A DNA stretch of 64,000 nucleotides from Pontibacter aquaedesilientis (GTDB lineage: Bacteria; Bacteroidota; Bacteroidia; Cytophagales; Hymenobacteraceae): assembly GCF_014773225.1 (NCBI RefSeq), contig NZ_JACXAJ010000001.1, positions 62,001-126,000 on the forward strand, given 5' to 3'. This document shows positions 45,237 through 54,366 of this stretch, piece after piece. Positions within the stretch are counted from its first letter, which is position 1, and each line of letters begins with the position of its first letter. A model generated the notes under the pieces. It did not search any database and had not been told where the DNA came from. It worked only from the letters and a program-made list of their open reading frames with translations. Made by a program: the position numbers and the translations under genes.

Positions 45237-47846
45237 TTATTCTTTGATCAATTTAATTGTGTTACTCTTGCCGTTGCTATCGGTATACTTCAGGAAATAC
45301 AAACCTGAATTCAAGTCAGCACCAGACAAATTGAGTACAAGCTTATTGTTATCCAATTTCAGGCTTTCTTCTTTGTAAACCACTTTTCCTGTCTGGTTCA
45401 AAATTACAACTTCCTGTAATTTAATTTCTTCGGCACCCATATCCAATGTAACCACATCTCTGAACGGATTCGGATAAGCTGTCACTTTTTCAAACTGAAT
45501 GTTTGTGTCTTGCGTGGTTAGTGCAGCAGCTGTTGATGCACTCAGCTCTACAATTGGTGACAGTCTGTTGCCGGCGATCGGGCGCTCCATGGCGCCGTTC
45601 GGCAACTGCCAGCCCACGGCCAGGTTGTCGCCGCCGCCGCCTTGCAGGTGTAGGGCCTCGATGTAGTAGCGCTTGCCGGCCTCCAGGGTAATCTTGGCAG
45701 ACTGCTGGCTGGCGCTTTTGGTCCACTCGCGGGCGTTGGTCCAGGTGCTGGAGAAGGCAATCTTGGTCTTCTTGGCCGGGTCCTCCGAGGTGCTCAGGTA
45801 TAGCTCGGCTGCGTCGTCGGCCGCGATCCAGAAAGTGTACTGGCCGCTCACCGGCGCTGTCACGTAACCGCGCACGCGCTGGCCGTAGTTGTTACCCTGG
45901 CGGCCCGGGGCCTCAAAAATAGTTAGTTCAGTAGAGGATGAAGGTTTAGTGCTTACCGGCACCGCGCTCACAGAGGAGCCGTGCACGTTGCCCCATAACT
46001 CGCGGGTGATCTTGCCCACTGCCGCTGTAACAGTAGCTACAGGTGCAGAAACCAACGTCGGTGCAGGAGCTGCGCTTCCCATCTCTGACAGTCTGTTGCC
46101 GGCGATCGGGCGCTCCATGGCGCCGTTTGGCAACTGCCAGCCCACAGCCAGGTTGTCGCCGCCGCCGCCTTGCAGGTGCAGGGCCTCGATGTAGTAGCGC
46201 TTGCCGGCCTCCAGGGCGATCTTGGCAGACTGCTGGTTGGCGCTTTTGGTCCACTCGCGAGCGTTGGTCCAGGTGCTGGAGAAGGCGATCTTGGTCTTCT
46301 TGGCCGGGTCCTCCGAGGTGCTCAGGTACAGCTCGGCTGCGTCGTCGGCCGCGATCCAGAAAGTGTACTGGCCGCTCACCGGCGCTGTCACGTAACCGCG
46401 CACGCGCTGGCCGTAGTTGTTACCCTGGCCGCCTGGGGCCTCAAAAATAGTTAGCCCGGTAGTGGAGTTTGGCTTGGTGCTCACCGGCACCGCGCTCACA
46501 GAGGAGCCGTGCACGTTGCCCCATAACTCGCGGGTGATCTTGCCGGTACCCGTTGTAGTGCTTGTAGCAATACTGGTTGTTGGCGATGTGGGTGTAGGTG
46601 TTGGTGTTGGCGTTGGTTCAGTTGGAGCTGGCTGTGTAACAGGAGCAGAACCATTCGGACCGAGCACGATTCCATTGGTGCTCAGTTTAGCTAGCCATAC
46701 CGTGTATTCAGCTTTTTCCTGCTGCTTGGTTACGTTACCTCCGACATATGGATTGTTCTCGTTTTTAACCAGGCCATCCGGGAAATAGTTTTTGTCAAAC
46801 AGGTTGCCCTGGCTCATGACACCTGTTACGTTATTGCGCATTACTGCATTAAAAGTAGCGCCTTTCTTGTAGTAATCGTAGCCATACAGGCCAACGTTAT
46901 GCGTGTTCATGCGGGTGCCATCATCGAACAAGCCCGAGTTAACGCCGCGGTTGTTGAATACTTCGATGTTGTTACCTCCTGCGATAGCATAGTTATAGTT
47001 GCCAAGGTTAACAGTTTGGTTATCGTATACCTTCACATAAGCAGTGGCAATTGAAGCAGGGTCGCCCATGCCATCCTGGTACCAGGAATCGGCAATGATA
47101 CCGCCACCCGAGTATTTCGTCTCAGTAGCAGGCAGCGGATAAGCTCCCTGGATGTAGTTGTTGTGTATGCGGATTGGCGATCCTGACGTACCGCGAGCGT
47201 TGGATAGATTGATGTTGTCCTCCACAAGCGACCTGTTTGGCTCGTTGATGATCTCGTTCCATGCGATTTCAGCGTGTGGCAGGTTGCCTCTGTAGTTGAA
47301 CTGGGTGAACTGCGAGTGCTCGCTGCTGCCGTATACGCGGCCATCAATGTTCTTGGCCTTGTTGTAGCGTATTTTTACCGTGTTGTTCGTAGAACCGTCA
47401 CCTTCGTAGCGTGTGCCAACATAAATACCGGCTGTGCTTTCCATGTAGCAGTTCTCCACCACAACATTCTTGAAATTGTTTACTGTAAGGAAACGACGTG
47501 GCTTCTTGTAGTCGCGCCACGGGGTAGGAGTGAGGCCGTAGCCTTTAGAATTTTTTACTGTGATGTTTACTGCATGGCCCCAGCTTTTGATCAGATAGCC
47601 GGCACCTCTGATATTTGAGTTAAGTATTACTACGGGCTCCGATGTTCTTACATCAACAGCGGCTACTTCTGAATCTCTCGATTCCCAATTTCCGGTGTAA
47701 GTTCCCCCTTTTGTAATAACGAGTGGTCCACTATAGGTCTGGGCTAGAACTTGGCTTGAGAACAGAACCCATACTAGAAGGGTGAGAATGAAAGCAGACA
47801 AAGTCTTCCCTGCCCCCTTATTCTCATAAGTGGTGATTGTATTCAT
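45237..47846 (-). CDS. T9SS-secreted right-handed beta-helix protein with two PA14 domains
   Basis: An 869-residue protein. Signal peptide ~1-35 (ends VLAQ). Residues ~40-400 are a parallel beta-helix of the pectate-lyase type (GGTYTGNWES, NSNIRGAGYLIKSWGHA, ENCYMESTAGIYVG, NNYIQGAYP, YDNQTVNLGNYNYAIAGG). A Pro-Thr-rich linker (~405-435) leads to two almost identical PA14 domains (~440-595 and ~615-770; KITRELWGNVHG, FWIAADDAAELYLST, YYIEALHLQGGGGDNLAVGW). The end is a Por sorting domain (VTAYPNPFRD, LNSGLYFLKYTD). It may cleave, epimerise or bind the locus polysaccharide; the substrate is unknown. Its beta-helix is paralogous to the protein at 48498-49766. Confidence 0.88.
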   Translation of the reverse strand: MNTITTYENKGAGKTLSAFILTLLVWVLFSSQVLAQTYSGPLVITKGGTYTGNWESRDSEVAAVDVRTSEPVVILNSNIRGAGYLIKSWGHAVNITVKNSKGYGLTPTPWRDYKKPRRFLTVNNFKNVVVENCYMESTAGIYVGTRYEGDGSTNNTVKIRYNKAKNIDGRVYGSSEHSQFTQFNYRGNLPHAEIAWNEIINEPNRSLVEDNINLSNARGTSGSPIRIHNNYIQGAYPLPATETKYSGGGIIADSWYQDGMGDPASIATAYVKVYDNQTVNLGNYNYAIAGGNNIEVFNNRGVNSGLFDDGTRMNTHNVGLYGYDYYKKGATFNAVMRNNVTGVMSQGNLFDKNYFPDGLVKNENNPYVGGNVTKQQEKAEYTVWLAKLSTNGIVLGPNGSAPVTQPAPTEPTPTPTPTPTSPTTSIATSTTTGTGKITRELWGNVHGSSVSAVPVSTKPNSTTGLTIFEAPGGQGNNYGQRVRGYVTAPVSGQYTFWIAADDAAELYLSTSEDPAKKTKIAFSSTWTNAREWTKSANQQSAKIALEAGKRYYIEALHLQGGGGDNLAVGWQLPNGAMERPIAGNRLSEMGSAAPAPTLVSAPVATVTAAVGKITRELWGNVHGSSVSAVPVSTKPSSSTELTIFEAPGRQGNNYGQRVRGYVTAPVSGQYTFWIAADDAAELYLSTSEDPAKKTKIAFSSTWTNAREWTKSASQQSAKITLEAGKRYYIEALHLQGGGGDNLAVGWQLPNGAMERPIAGNRLSPIVELSASTAAALTTQDTNIQFEKVTAYPNPFRDVVTLDMGAEEIKLQEVVILNQTGKVVYKEESLKLDNNKLVLNLSGADLNSGLYFLKYTDSNGKSNTIKLIKE
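45559..46016 (-). repeat. PA14-coding repeat, copy A
   Basis: A 458-bp segment about 95% identical to 46087-46544 (about 22 mismatches by eye, half of them in the last ~100 bp). It codes for the second PA14 domain. It is visibly more GC-rich than the beta-helix part of the gene. Confidence 0.9.
46087..46544 (-). repeat. PA14-coding repeat, copy B
   Basis: Partner of the 458-bp copy at 45559-46016, coding for the first PA14 domain; the two are separated by 70 bp. Direct repeats of this length and identity can recombine, so the number of PA14 units may vary between strains. Confidence 0.9.
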
Positions 47847-48497
47847 CTTTTTTGGCTAAAAGTTGAAAAATTTAAAAAAACTAATATTACTTATATTCCT
47901 TCATAAGCCCTGGAGCTTTTAAAAATCAACGTGACTTAGTTAAAGGGTTTTATAAAACTTTTTAGATAACTGATGTTTGGCTATAAGTTTTATATATAAG
48001 TTGTTGCAAATATAAGTAGGAAAATTTTAGAAAAACTAATCTTTGTTTGAGTATTTCTTAATAAAGTCATACATGCTTTGTTAAGTGCTATAAGAATGTG
48101 AGCATAAAACCCCTTTTAGGGGTTAATTACGCATATTTTGACTGTTTTTGGATATGTAAAAAAGTTGTCTTTTTTTAAAAAATACAATATTATTAATATG
48201 GTTTTATTAATATTAGTTGGAGTTTACTGGTCAAAAGTTAAATTTATAAGCTCATTTTCAAGCCTGATCTAACCCTTGGAGGTGTGATTTTCATAATTAT
48301 TTTAATATATATTAAATGTAATATATTTGATATGCTGACGCTGTGTAATTTACTTTTGATGGGTAAGTGCTGATTTCGAAACCTGCCTGAATGAGCGCTG
48401 GGAGATAAGTGATTCTGGTGGGATTATATGAAATTATGAAGGTATAAGGTCGTAATTGGCGTCTACTTTAAGAGGTGCTTACTTAAAGTACCTGAAG
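47847..48497. other. AT-rich gap between the two beta-helix genes
   Basis: About 650 bp, very AT-rich from 47860 to 48370, with no supported frame. It carries a probable promoter for the PA14/beta-helix gene and the 3' flank of the upstream locus; no clear terminator hairpin was seen. Confidence 0.6.
48007..48014 (-). promoter_or_regulatory. Possible -7 element of the PA14/beta-helix gene
   Basis: The minus strand reads TATATTTG, matching TAnnTTTG, about 160 bp before ATG 47846. The -33 position is only A/T-rich. If real, this gene is expressed apart from the Wza-to-beta-helix operon and has a long leader. Confidence 0.35.
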
Positions 48498-49766
48498 TTA
48501 GGGCATAAGGGTGGAGTCTTTTGGCGTCTTCGCAGGCAGGGTTGGGCGAGGGCCAACCAAAATGTTTCTTTTCTCTAGTTTGGATTTCCAGATACGGTAC
48601 TCGGCCTTTTCGCTTTCTATGGTTATCTCACCGTCGATAAAAGCGTTGTTATGCTCTCGCACAGTTCCATCCGGGAAGTAGTGGTTGTCATTTCTACCGT
48701 CCTGTCCCATAACTCCGATCATGTTGCTATGAAAGGTGTTATCAAATGTTGCATTTTTGTTATAGTAATCGTAGCCGTACAGCCCTTGTGTCCACATCCT
48801 AAACTTCTTCCCGTTTTTAAATCGGGCGGCATTCACGGCGCGGTTGTTAAAAATCTTAATGTTATTGCCGCCTGCGATAGCATAGTTGTAGTTACCAAGA
48901 TTAACGGTTTGGTTGTCGTATACCTGCACATGAGCAGTGGCAACCTCTTTGGGTTCGCCCATGCCGTCCTCATACCAGGAATCGGCGATGATTCCCCCGC
49001 CTGAGTACTCCTTGCTATCGGCAGGTATAGGGTAAGCTCCCTGGATGTAGTTGTTGTGTATGCGGATGGGCGAGGCAGCAGTACCCCGTGAATTGGATAG
49101 GTTGATGTTGTCTTCCACCAGTGAACTGTCCGGCTCGTTGATCACCTCGTTCCAGGCGATCTCGGCATGCTGGATCGGGTTTCGGAAATTGAATTGCACG
49201 AACTGCGCCCGGTACCAGCCATCATGAATGCGCCCATCGATATTCCTAGCCACATTGTAACGGATCTTAATGGTATTCTCGGGACTGCCGTTGCCCAGGT
49301 AAGTGTCTCCGATGTAGATGCCGGCCGTCTGCTCCAGGTAGCAGTTCTCCACCACCACATGTCTGAAATTATTCACGATTAAGAAGCGCCGTGGTTTTTC
49401 ATACAAGATCCAGGGAGTAGGGGGAAGGCCATAGCCCTTGGTGTTTCTCACTGTGATGTGGGCGGCGTGCCCCCAGCTTTTGATCAGGTAACCAGCTCCC
49501 CGGATATTGGAATTCTCAATAACGACTGGCTCAGCTGTTCTGATTTCCACGGCAGCCACTTCGGAATCCTTTGACTCCCAGTTGCCGGAGTAAGTGCCTC
49601 CCTTTCTGATCACAATGGGGTCGTCATAGCCCTGAGTTGTCGCTTTGGCGCTCCTTTTTGCGCCTGGCAGGTGCCCCTGTGTGTAATAGTAAGCAAAAAG
49701 CATTGCTGCCACCATGAGGGTAACAACAATGCTTAGCGTTTTGAGGTATGGATAAACTTTATTCAA
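48498..49766 (-). CDS. Membrane-anchored right-handed beta-helix protein
   Basis: A 422-residue protein. An N-terminal hydrophobic helix (~9-27) without a clear cleavage site suggests a periplasm-facing anchor. Residues ~50-400 form the same beta-helix as the T9SS protein at 45237-47846, with roughly two-thirds to three-quarters identical residues (GGTYSGNWES, IRGAGYLIKSWGHA, INEPDSSLVEDNINLSNS, IAGGNNIKIFNN). It lacks PA14 and sorting domains. The start at 49766 is TTG; ATG 49715 would cut the helix. It closes the Wza/Wzc operon 27 bp after a GT2 gene, so it very likely acts on the growing or exported polymer, as AlgG-type beta-helix epimerases or lyases do. Confidence 0.82.
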   Translation of the reverse strand: MNKVYPYLKTLSIVVTLMVAAMLFAYYYTQGHLPGAKRSAKATTQGYDDPIVIRKGGTYSGNWESKDSEVAAVEIRTAEPVVIENSNIRGAGYLIKSWGHAAHITVRNTKGYGLPPTPWILYEKPRRFLIVNNFRHVVVENCYLEQTAGIYIGDTYLGNGSPENTIKIRYNVARNIDGRIHDGWYRAQFVQFNFRNPIQHAEIAWNEVINEPDSSLVEDNINLSNSRGTAASPIRIHNNYIQGAYPIPADSKEYSGGGIIADSWYEDGMGEPKEVATAHVQVYDNQTVNLGNYNYAIAGGNNIKIFNNRAVNAARFKNGKKFRMWTQGLYGYDYYNKNATFDNTFHSNMIGVMGQDGRNDNHYFPDGTVREHNNAFIDGEITIESEKAEYRIWKSKLEKRNILVGPRPTLPAKTPKDSTLMP

Positions 49767-49793
49767 GTCAATAACTTAGTTCATTCGGTGGTG

Positions 49794-50633
49794 TTACCTT
49801 AAAAAATAACCGAACAGCCTGCGTGTATAACCGTTTGCCAGGTGAAACGGGATGTACGGTTTCGGACAGTTCTTCAGCGTAAACCTGGTAAAGTCTCGGA
49901 GGTTACCGCCACCCTTCAGGTCGAACAGGTGCTTGTAATAATTTTTGAAGTTCTTTTCGCTTCTAATCTGCCGTTCCCCGCTTTCTTCCGGATATGTGAG
50001 CAGTTTGGCGTCATAGTTTACATACAGCTCAAATCCTGCTCTTCTGGCAGTATGGGTATAGTCGTAGTCCGCAATGTAATGCGGGAACCGGTCCTGGTCG
50101 AAGAGTCCGATCTTTTCAAACACAACCCGGGGTATAAGCAAACCTCTGCCAGGCAGGTGCGTCACGGCATGCAGGCCTTTTTGCTCATCTTCCGACAGCG
50201 TAGGAAGCACTTCGTCGATGGTGTTTAGCAGCCAGTTTAACCGCTCTCCCCCGAAGATGGGCTGTTTTGTATTGGCATCCAGCTCGAGGGCACCCAGCAG
50301 GGCCGCAGGCTTTTTCTCATGCCATTCATACATTTTCTCCAGCAGATGCTTATCTGTGATCACGTCATTGTTCATGGTCATAATGAGCTGAGCGTCCTGC
50401 TTCAGCGCATGTCTGATGCCCATGTTCACGCCAGCTGTCCAGAACAGGCTGCCACTGCCCTTTAGGATTTCCACTTCCGGAAACTCTTCCCGCAGCATGT
50501 TTTCGGTGCCGTCTGTTGAGCCATCATCAACTATAATTACTTTGTACTGCTGATTTGTTTGGTTTCTCAAAGACTGAAGGCAATCTCTCGTGTATTCCTT
50601 CCTGTTAAAAACAGGTATAACGATGCTAATCAT
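49794..50633 (-). CDS. Glycosyltransferase family 2
   Basis: A 279-residue GT-A enzyme. MISIVIPVFNRKEYTRDCL starts the fold, followed by VDDGSTDGTE, a GVNMGIRHAL helix, NNDVI as the DXD-like metal site, and a GAL/GRG acceptor region. It adds one sugar to the repeat unit in the cytosol. It belongs to the minus-strand run that starts at wza. Confidence 0.92.
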   Translation of the reverse strand: MISIVIPVFNRKEYTRDCLQSLRNQTNQQYKVIIVDDGSTDGTENMLREEFPEVEILKGSGSLFWTAGVNMGIRHALKQDAQLIMTMNNDVITDKHLLEKMYEWHEKKPAALLGALELDANTKQPIFGGERLNWLLNTIDEVLPTLSEDEQKGLHAVTHLPGRGLLIPRVVFEKIGLFDQDRFPHYIADYDYTHTARRAGFELYVNYDAKLLTYPEESGERQIRSEKNFKNYYKHLFDLKGGGNLRDFTRFTLKNCPKPYIPFHLANGYTRRLFGYFLR

Positions 50634-50746
50634 GTGGTTCTAATATAAATCTTTTGTTTCGGTGTATGCGATGGTGGTGTTAGCGAAACGAGGCACTGCC
50701 AACAAAGCTGTCTACGAAAAAAAAGGAGATTGTAATAAGACTATTT

Positions 50747-51682
50747 TTATAAATTAAAGCTCAGCAGGCTTTTCAGCTTTGAACTTACTTTGCCCCGAAT
50801 CAAGTGGTTAAAGTTCTTCGTGTCCGACTCGATATCGCGAACGACAAACCGCGGATGACGCAATGGAAAAGCGATCTCGTTTTCCTTGATCTGTGCCTTG
50901 TTATCGTGGGTGTTGAAGGTATGCGTGGCATCCTCTCCAAAGCCGATGTTGCGCACAAGGTTTATCTCTGGCACTATGCAGAGCCCGGAGTTGCTGTATA
51001 CCGTAAATTCCCACTGATAATCCCATATATCGCCGTTCGAGATGCTGGCAAACGCCTCCTCGAGCTTGCTCAGGCGGTAGGTCTCTTCAAACTTGTTCAA
51101 AAACAGGCCTTTAAGGTAGCCTTTCTCCTTTAGCTCCGGGTACGCTTTGAGGTTAAAATCAAAGAGTTGCCAGGCCCTGCGCCAGGTAGCCCAACCCCAT
51201 GCATTCACTTTGTTTGAAAAGTAGTAGGAGTAGTCATTGTCTTTGCGCCAGCCATTGAGGTAATTGTTGCCACTGATGTGCATGATGCGCGTGTCGTGCT
51301 TGTACTTTTCCAGAAGCTCCTGGCAAAACCAGAAAAAGCTTCTGGAGGGTACACAATCATCCTCCAGTATGATGCCGGCCTCTTCATGCTCAAAAAACCA
51401 GCTGATTGCCGTGGCCGGCGCTACACCACATTTCAAGTTTTTCTCCTGAAACAGGGTCTTCACCTCACAGTCCCAATCTACTTGCTCTACGATGCGCCGT
51501 GTTTCGGCGCACTTAACTATATCTGCCTCCACGCCAGGTCTTGGTCCATCGGCGGCTACATAAAGTCGCGACGGTTTTACCTGACGAATGCGGTCGAATA
51601 CTTGCTGTGTGGTATGAGCTCTATTGAATATTATTAATAGCACAGGTGTGTGCAAAGGTGTCATAGGAATAGAAGTACTCAT
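50747..51682 (-). CDS. Nucleotide-sugar transferase, GT2-like (HlpA type)
   Basis: A 311-residue cytosolic protein. TPVLLIIFNRAHTTQQVF, YVAADGPRPG, ILEDDCVPS (metal-binding EDD) and VNAWGWATWRRAW are marks of a family of small GT-A transferases often annotated as hemolytic protein HlpA-like. ATG 51682 was chosen over TTG 51700. The acceptor is not predictable. Lies between GT2 and the polymerase. Confidence 0.85.
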   Translation of the reverse strand: MSTSIPMTPLHTPVLLIIFNRAHTTQQVFDRIRQVKPSRLYVAADGPRPGVEADIVKCAETRRIVEQVDWDCEVKTLFQEKNLKCGVAPATAISWFFEHEEAGIILEDDCVPSRSFFWFCQELLEKYKHDTRIMHISGNNYLNGWRKDNDYSYYFSNKVNAWGWATWRRAWQLFDFNLKAYPELKEKGYLKGLFLNKFEETYRLSKLEEAFASISNGDIWDYQWEFTVYSNSGLCIVPEINLVRNIGFGEDATHTFNTHDNKAQIKENEIAFPLRHPRFVVRDIESDTKNFNHLIRGKVSSKLKSLLSFNL

Positions 51683-51746
51683 GATATTAAGGTATAACAA
51701 TATGTTTGTTTTTATATACTGAAATCACCGCTAGAAGTTGCTGCCA

Positions 51747-53048
51747 TCAGGCGCTTGTCAGCTTGCGGTTTTGTCCGATTGCTTTGGCCTTCCAGCGGGA
51801 GCCGAAATCACGCAGGTAACTCATGCGCTCTACGCCATCCTCTTCCATGTACACGATTGCCCAGCCCAGTATGGCGTAATAAAAAACCGGTAGTACATAC
51901 GAGAAACCATAGATAAAACCTGTGCTGACAAAGGCGATCAGGATGATCTGGTTTACGGTCATGGCTTTGGAACGAAGGCCTTTTGCAATAGCGTAAATCG
52001 GCATGATGGAGTAAATGGCCAGCCCAACAAAGCCGGTATAAAATAGAATATCTACATAGAAACTGTGGAAGTGATGGCCCTGGCCGTCGTCGAACACAGG
52101 CTCGTTGGTATCGTCGCGCCAAAACTGTATAGGCAACTCAAAACCTTCGAAGCGCATCCCAAACACCCAGTTTTCCTGTATGAATGGTAGGTAGGACATC
52201 CACTGTATATAGCGCCAACCTCCTGTCCCTTGAGAATCGAAGTTTTCGATATCTGAAAAACTGTCCTGTATCTTGGTAATGATCTCGGGGTGGATCGAGA
52301 ACAGGAAAGCGCTGCTGGCTATGCCTGCAATCAGCAAAACGATGCCAATAGGCAGGAACTTACTCAACAAATTGATTGGCAAACCTGATTTAAACCGGAT
52401 CAGCAGATAATAGACAACCAGCAACAATCCGGTGGATATCCATACGGTCCGGTGCTGGAAAAAGACAATAGACACCAAAATGAAAAACGCCATGAATAAA
52501 CTTGTCAGCCTGCTCTCAAAGATGTATTTGCTCAGAAAGTAAATGAAAGGGATGACCAGCATGTACACGGAGGAGGCGTAAACACCCCGCTCATGCGAGG
52601 TAAAGGCGCCCAGGCTCAGTTTGTCCGGGTGCACCACGACCACACTGATCCAGAAGCCACCCAGTATAAACCAGACCACGTGCGAAAACTTAAGGTGAAA
52701 GTTGCCTTTGTAATAAGTATAGACGAAGAAACTAAAGTAAAAAAGGAACAGCTTCTGAAACACGTGGGGGTATACCATGGGGGTGTTGTAGAAGTAATAC
52801 GACTCGAACACCATAGCCAGTACATACAGTGTTGTAAGCCCGAAGGCTACCCGCATAACAGGCGACATACGGGTAAAGTAAAACATGCTGTAGCCAAACG
52901 AGATCACCGCCATCGCCTTTAGCAAAAGGTTGAGCATGTTGGCCTGTGCCACCAGGTTATGGGGCGCGGCCAATTCCGTGAACATGTTGTCCATCAACAT
53001 GATCAGGGCCATAGGAATGATAAACAGAAAAGAGTAATTAATCTTCAT
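51747..53048 (-). CDS. O-antigen ligase/polymerase (Wzy-like) membrane protein
   Basis: A 433-residue protein with about 10-11 hydrophobic helices and a larger extracytoplasmic loop (~230-310) that contains WRYIQWMSYLPFIQ and GQGHHFHSFYVDILFYTG, the type of loop that carries the ligase signature. Wzy proteins polymerise lipid-linked repeat units in the periplasm. Since the locus also has wzx, wza and wzc, this is the natural polymerase candidate. Members are poorly conserved in sequence, so the assignment rests on topology and context. Confidence 0.85.
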   Translation of the reverse strand: MKINYSFLFIIPMALIMLMDNMFTELAAPHNLVAQANMLNLLLKAMAVISFGYSMFYFTRMSPVMRVAFGLTTLYVLAMVFESYYFYNTPMVYPHVFQKLFLFYFSFFVYTYYKGNFHLKFSHVVWFILGGFWISVVVVHPDKLSLGAFTSHERGVYASSVYMLVIPFIYFLSKYIFESRLTSLFMAFFILVSIVFFQHRTVWISTGLLLVVYYLLIRFKSGLPINLLSKFLPIGIVLLIAGIASSAFLFSIHPEIITKIQDSFSDIENFDSQGTGGWRYIQWMSYLPFIQENWVFGMRFEGFELPIQFWRDDTNEPVFDDGQGHHFHSFYVDILFYTGFVGLAIYSIMPIYAIAKGLRSKAMTVNQIILIAFVSTGFIYGFSYVLPVFYYAILGWAIVYMEEDGVERMSYLRDFGSRWKAKAIGQNRKLTSA

Positions 53049-53077
53049 TTTAAAGGGGTGTCCCTATCTTTTGAATG

Positions 53078-54295
53078 CTATTTGGCAGTAGGTATGGTGT
53101 TACGGCGGAACGTGCCTTCAGGTTCGTGCAGCGGAAAGCCGGGTTGTACCGGTTTGCCCAAAATCTCGCCGTAGTACTTCAGATGCTGGTCTACGATCAC
53201 ATCTTCCGAGAAATTATCCTCAGCATAGGTATAGCCTGCCTTGACAAGCGATTGGTACAGCTCCTCATCCGACAGGATGCGACCTACTTCGGTAGCCATG
53301 GAGTCGGGGGAGTTGACATCGCACAGCAACCCAGCTTTGCCATAGTTAAGCAAATGTGGAATATAGCCGCTGTCTTTGCCGCCTACCACTGGCGTGCGGG
53401 CTATCATCGCCTCCAACAGCACCATGCCAAATGATTCCTCCCTGGAAGGGTGCAAAAGCACACGGGCGTTCTGGATTAGCCTGAATACCTCATCATATGG
53501 GAGCGGACCAATAAACCGTATCCCATCCGTCAGGTTGTGTTTCTGAGCATATTGTTGCGCCAGGCCCCCTTCCTCAGAGTCAACCCCCACCAGGTAATAC
53601 TCCAAGTCTGGAAACCGCTTGCGTAGGATAGCAAATGCCTGAATGCCGGTCTCTATATTTTTACGATGCGTAAAACCCTGCGCCACCGTGATAATGTAAT
53701 TTCCTTTTTGGGCGTTAGCAGAAAGGCGTTGCTCCAGGGTGCTTGGGTAAAAGTTGTCGATGATTCTGGTTTTGGATTTTGTTTTTCGGTCCAGCTGGTT
53801 GTAGGTATAGGAGGAGTTGGCCAGTAGGAAATCCGCCTTGCTGACAACGATGTAATTAATCATCCAGCGCACCAGGCGAAACATGTCCGGAATTTTGCGC
53901 AAGATCTGGAACGCCACATCGTGCAGGCTCACCACCGTGGGTTTCCCGGTTTTTAAGGCTGCCCAGGCAAACTCATAGCTCCAGAAAGCACTGATAAAGT
54001 CAGCCGGATGCGCTGCCATCATTTTCCGAAGGTCTTCTACCTCATAAAGGAAAAAACGGCGTCCAGGCTGCGGCTTCTGGCGGCTGATGCAAACCTTGAG
54101 GTTACCACGCTCCAACACCATGGGTTCCTCTATTTCAGTGGAATTGGTATAGGCAATCACCTTGAATCCTCTTTTAAGCAAGGCATTGATGAAATGCGAG
54201 GTAAGAGGAAACGAGTTGGTCGCGGGTAAGTTTGTATCTTTAAGGTCCCAATCCAGTATTTGCAGATTTACGGGGCCTGCTACTCCTATAGTCAT
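53078..54295 (-). CDS. Glycosyltransferase family 4
   Basis: A 405-residue GT-B transferase. Its N-domain reads IGVAGPVNLQIL and SLHDVAFQ; the C-domain shows ITVAQGFTHRKNIETGIQAF, YLVG, RFIGPLPYDEVFRLI, and HPSREESFGMVLLEAMIARTPVVG with the EX7E motif. It adds a sugar to the lipid-linked repeat. Lies between wzx (72 bp gap) and the polymerase gene. Confidence 0.9.
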   Translation of the reverse strand: MTIGVAGPVNLQILDWDLKDTNLPATNSFPLTSHFINALLKRGFKVIAYTNSTEIEEPMVLERGNLKVCISRQKPQPGRRFFLYEVEDLRKMMAAHPADFISAFWSYEFAWAALKTGKPTVVSLHDVAFQILRKIPDMFRLVRWMINYIVVSKADFLLANSSYTYNQLDRKTKSKTRIIDNFYPSTLEQRLSANAQKGNYIITVAQGFTHRKNIETGIQAFAILRKRFPDLEYYLVGVDSEEGGLAQQYAQKHNLTDGIRFIGPLPYDEVFRLIQNARVLLHPSREESFGMVLLEAMIARTPVVGGKDSGYIPHLLNYGKAGLLCDVNSPDSMATEVGRILSDEELYQSLVKAGYTYAEDNFSEDVIVDQHLKYYGEILGKPVQPGFPLHEPEGTFRRNTIPTAK

Positions 54296-54366
54296 TAGTT
54301 TCTTTCCTAAGGTTGATTCGTATGCGTTAAGCCAGCAAGGGCTGTGTAACTTTGGTCGTAGTTTTC

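Noticed and set aside
46043..46450. Long plus-strand frames opposite the PA14 repeats
   Set aside because: They are Arg/Ser/Cys-rich translations of GC-rich antisense DNA and appear in both repeat copies; the minus-strand gene explains the region.
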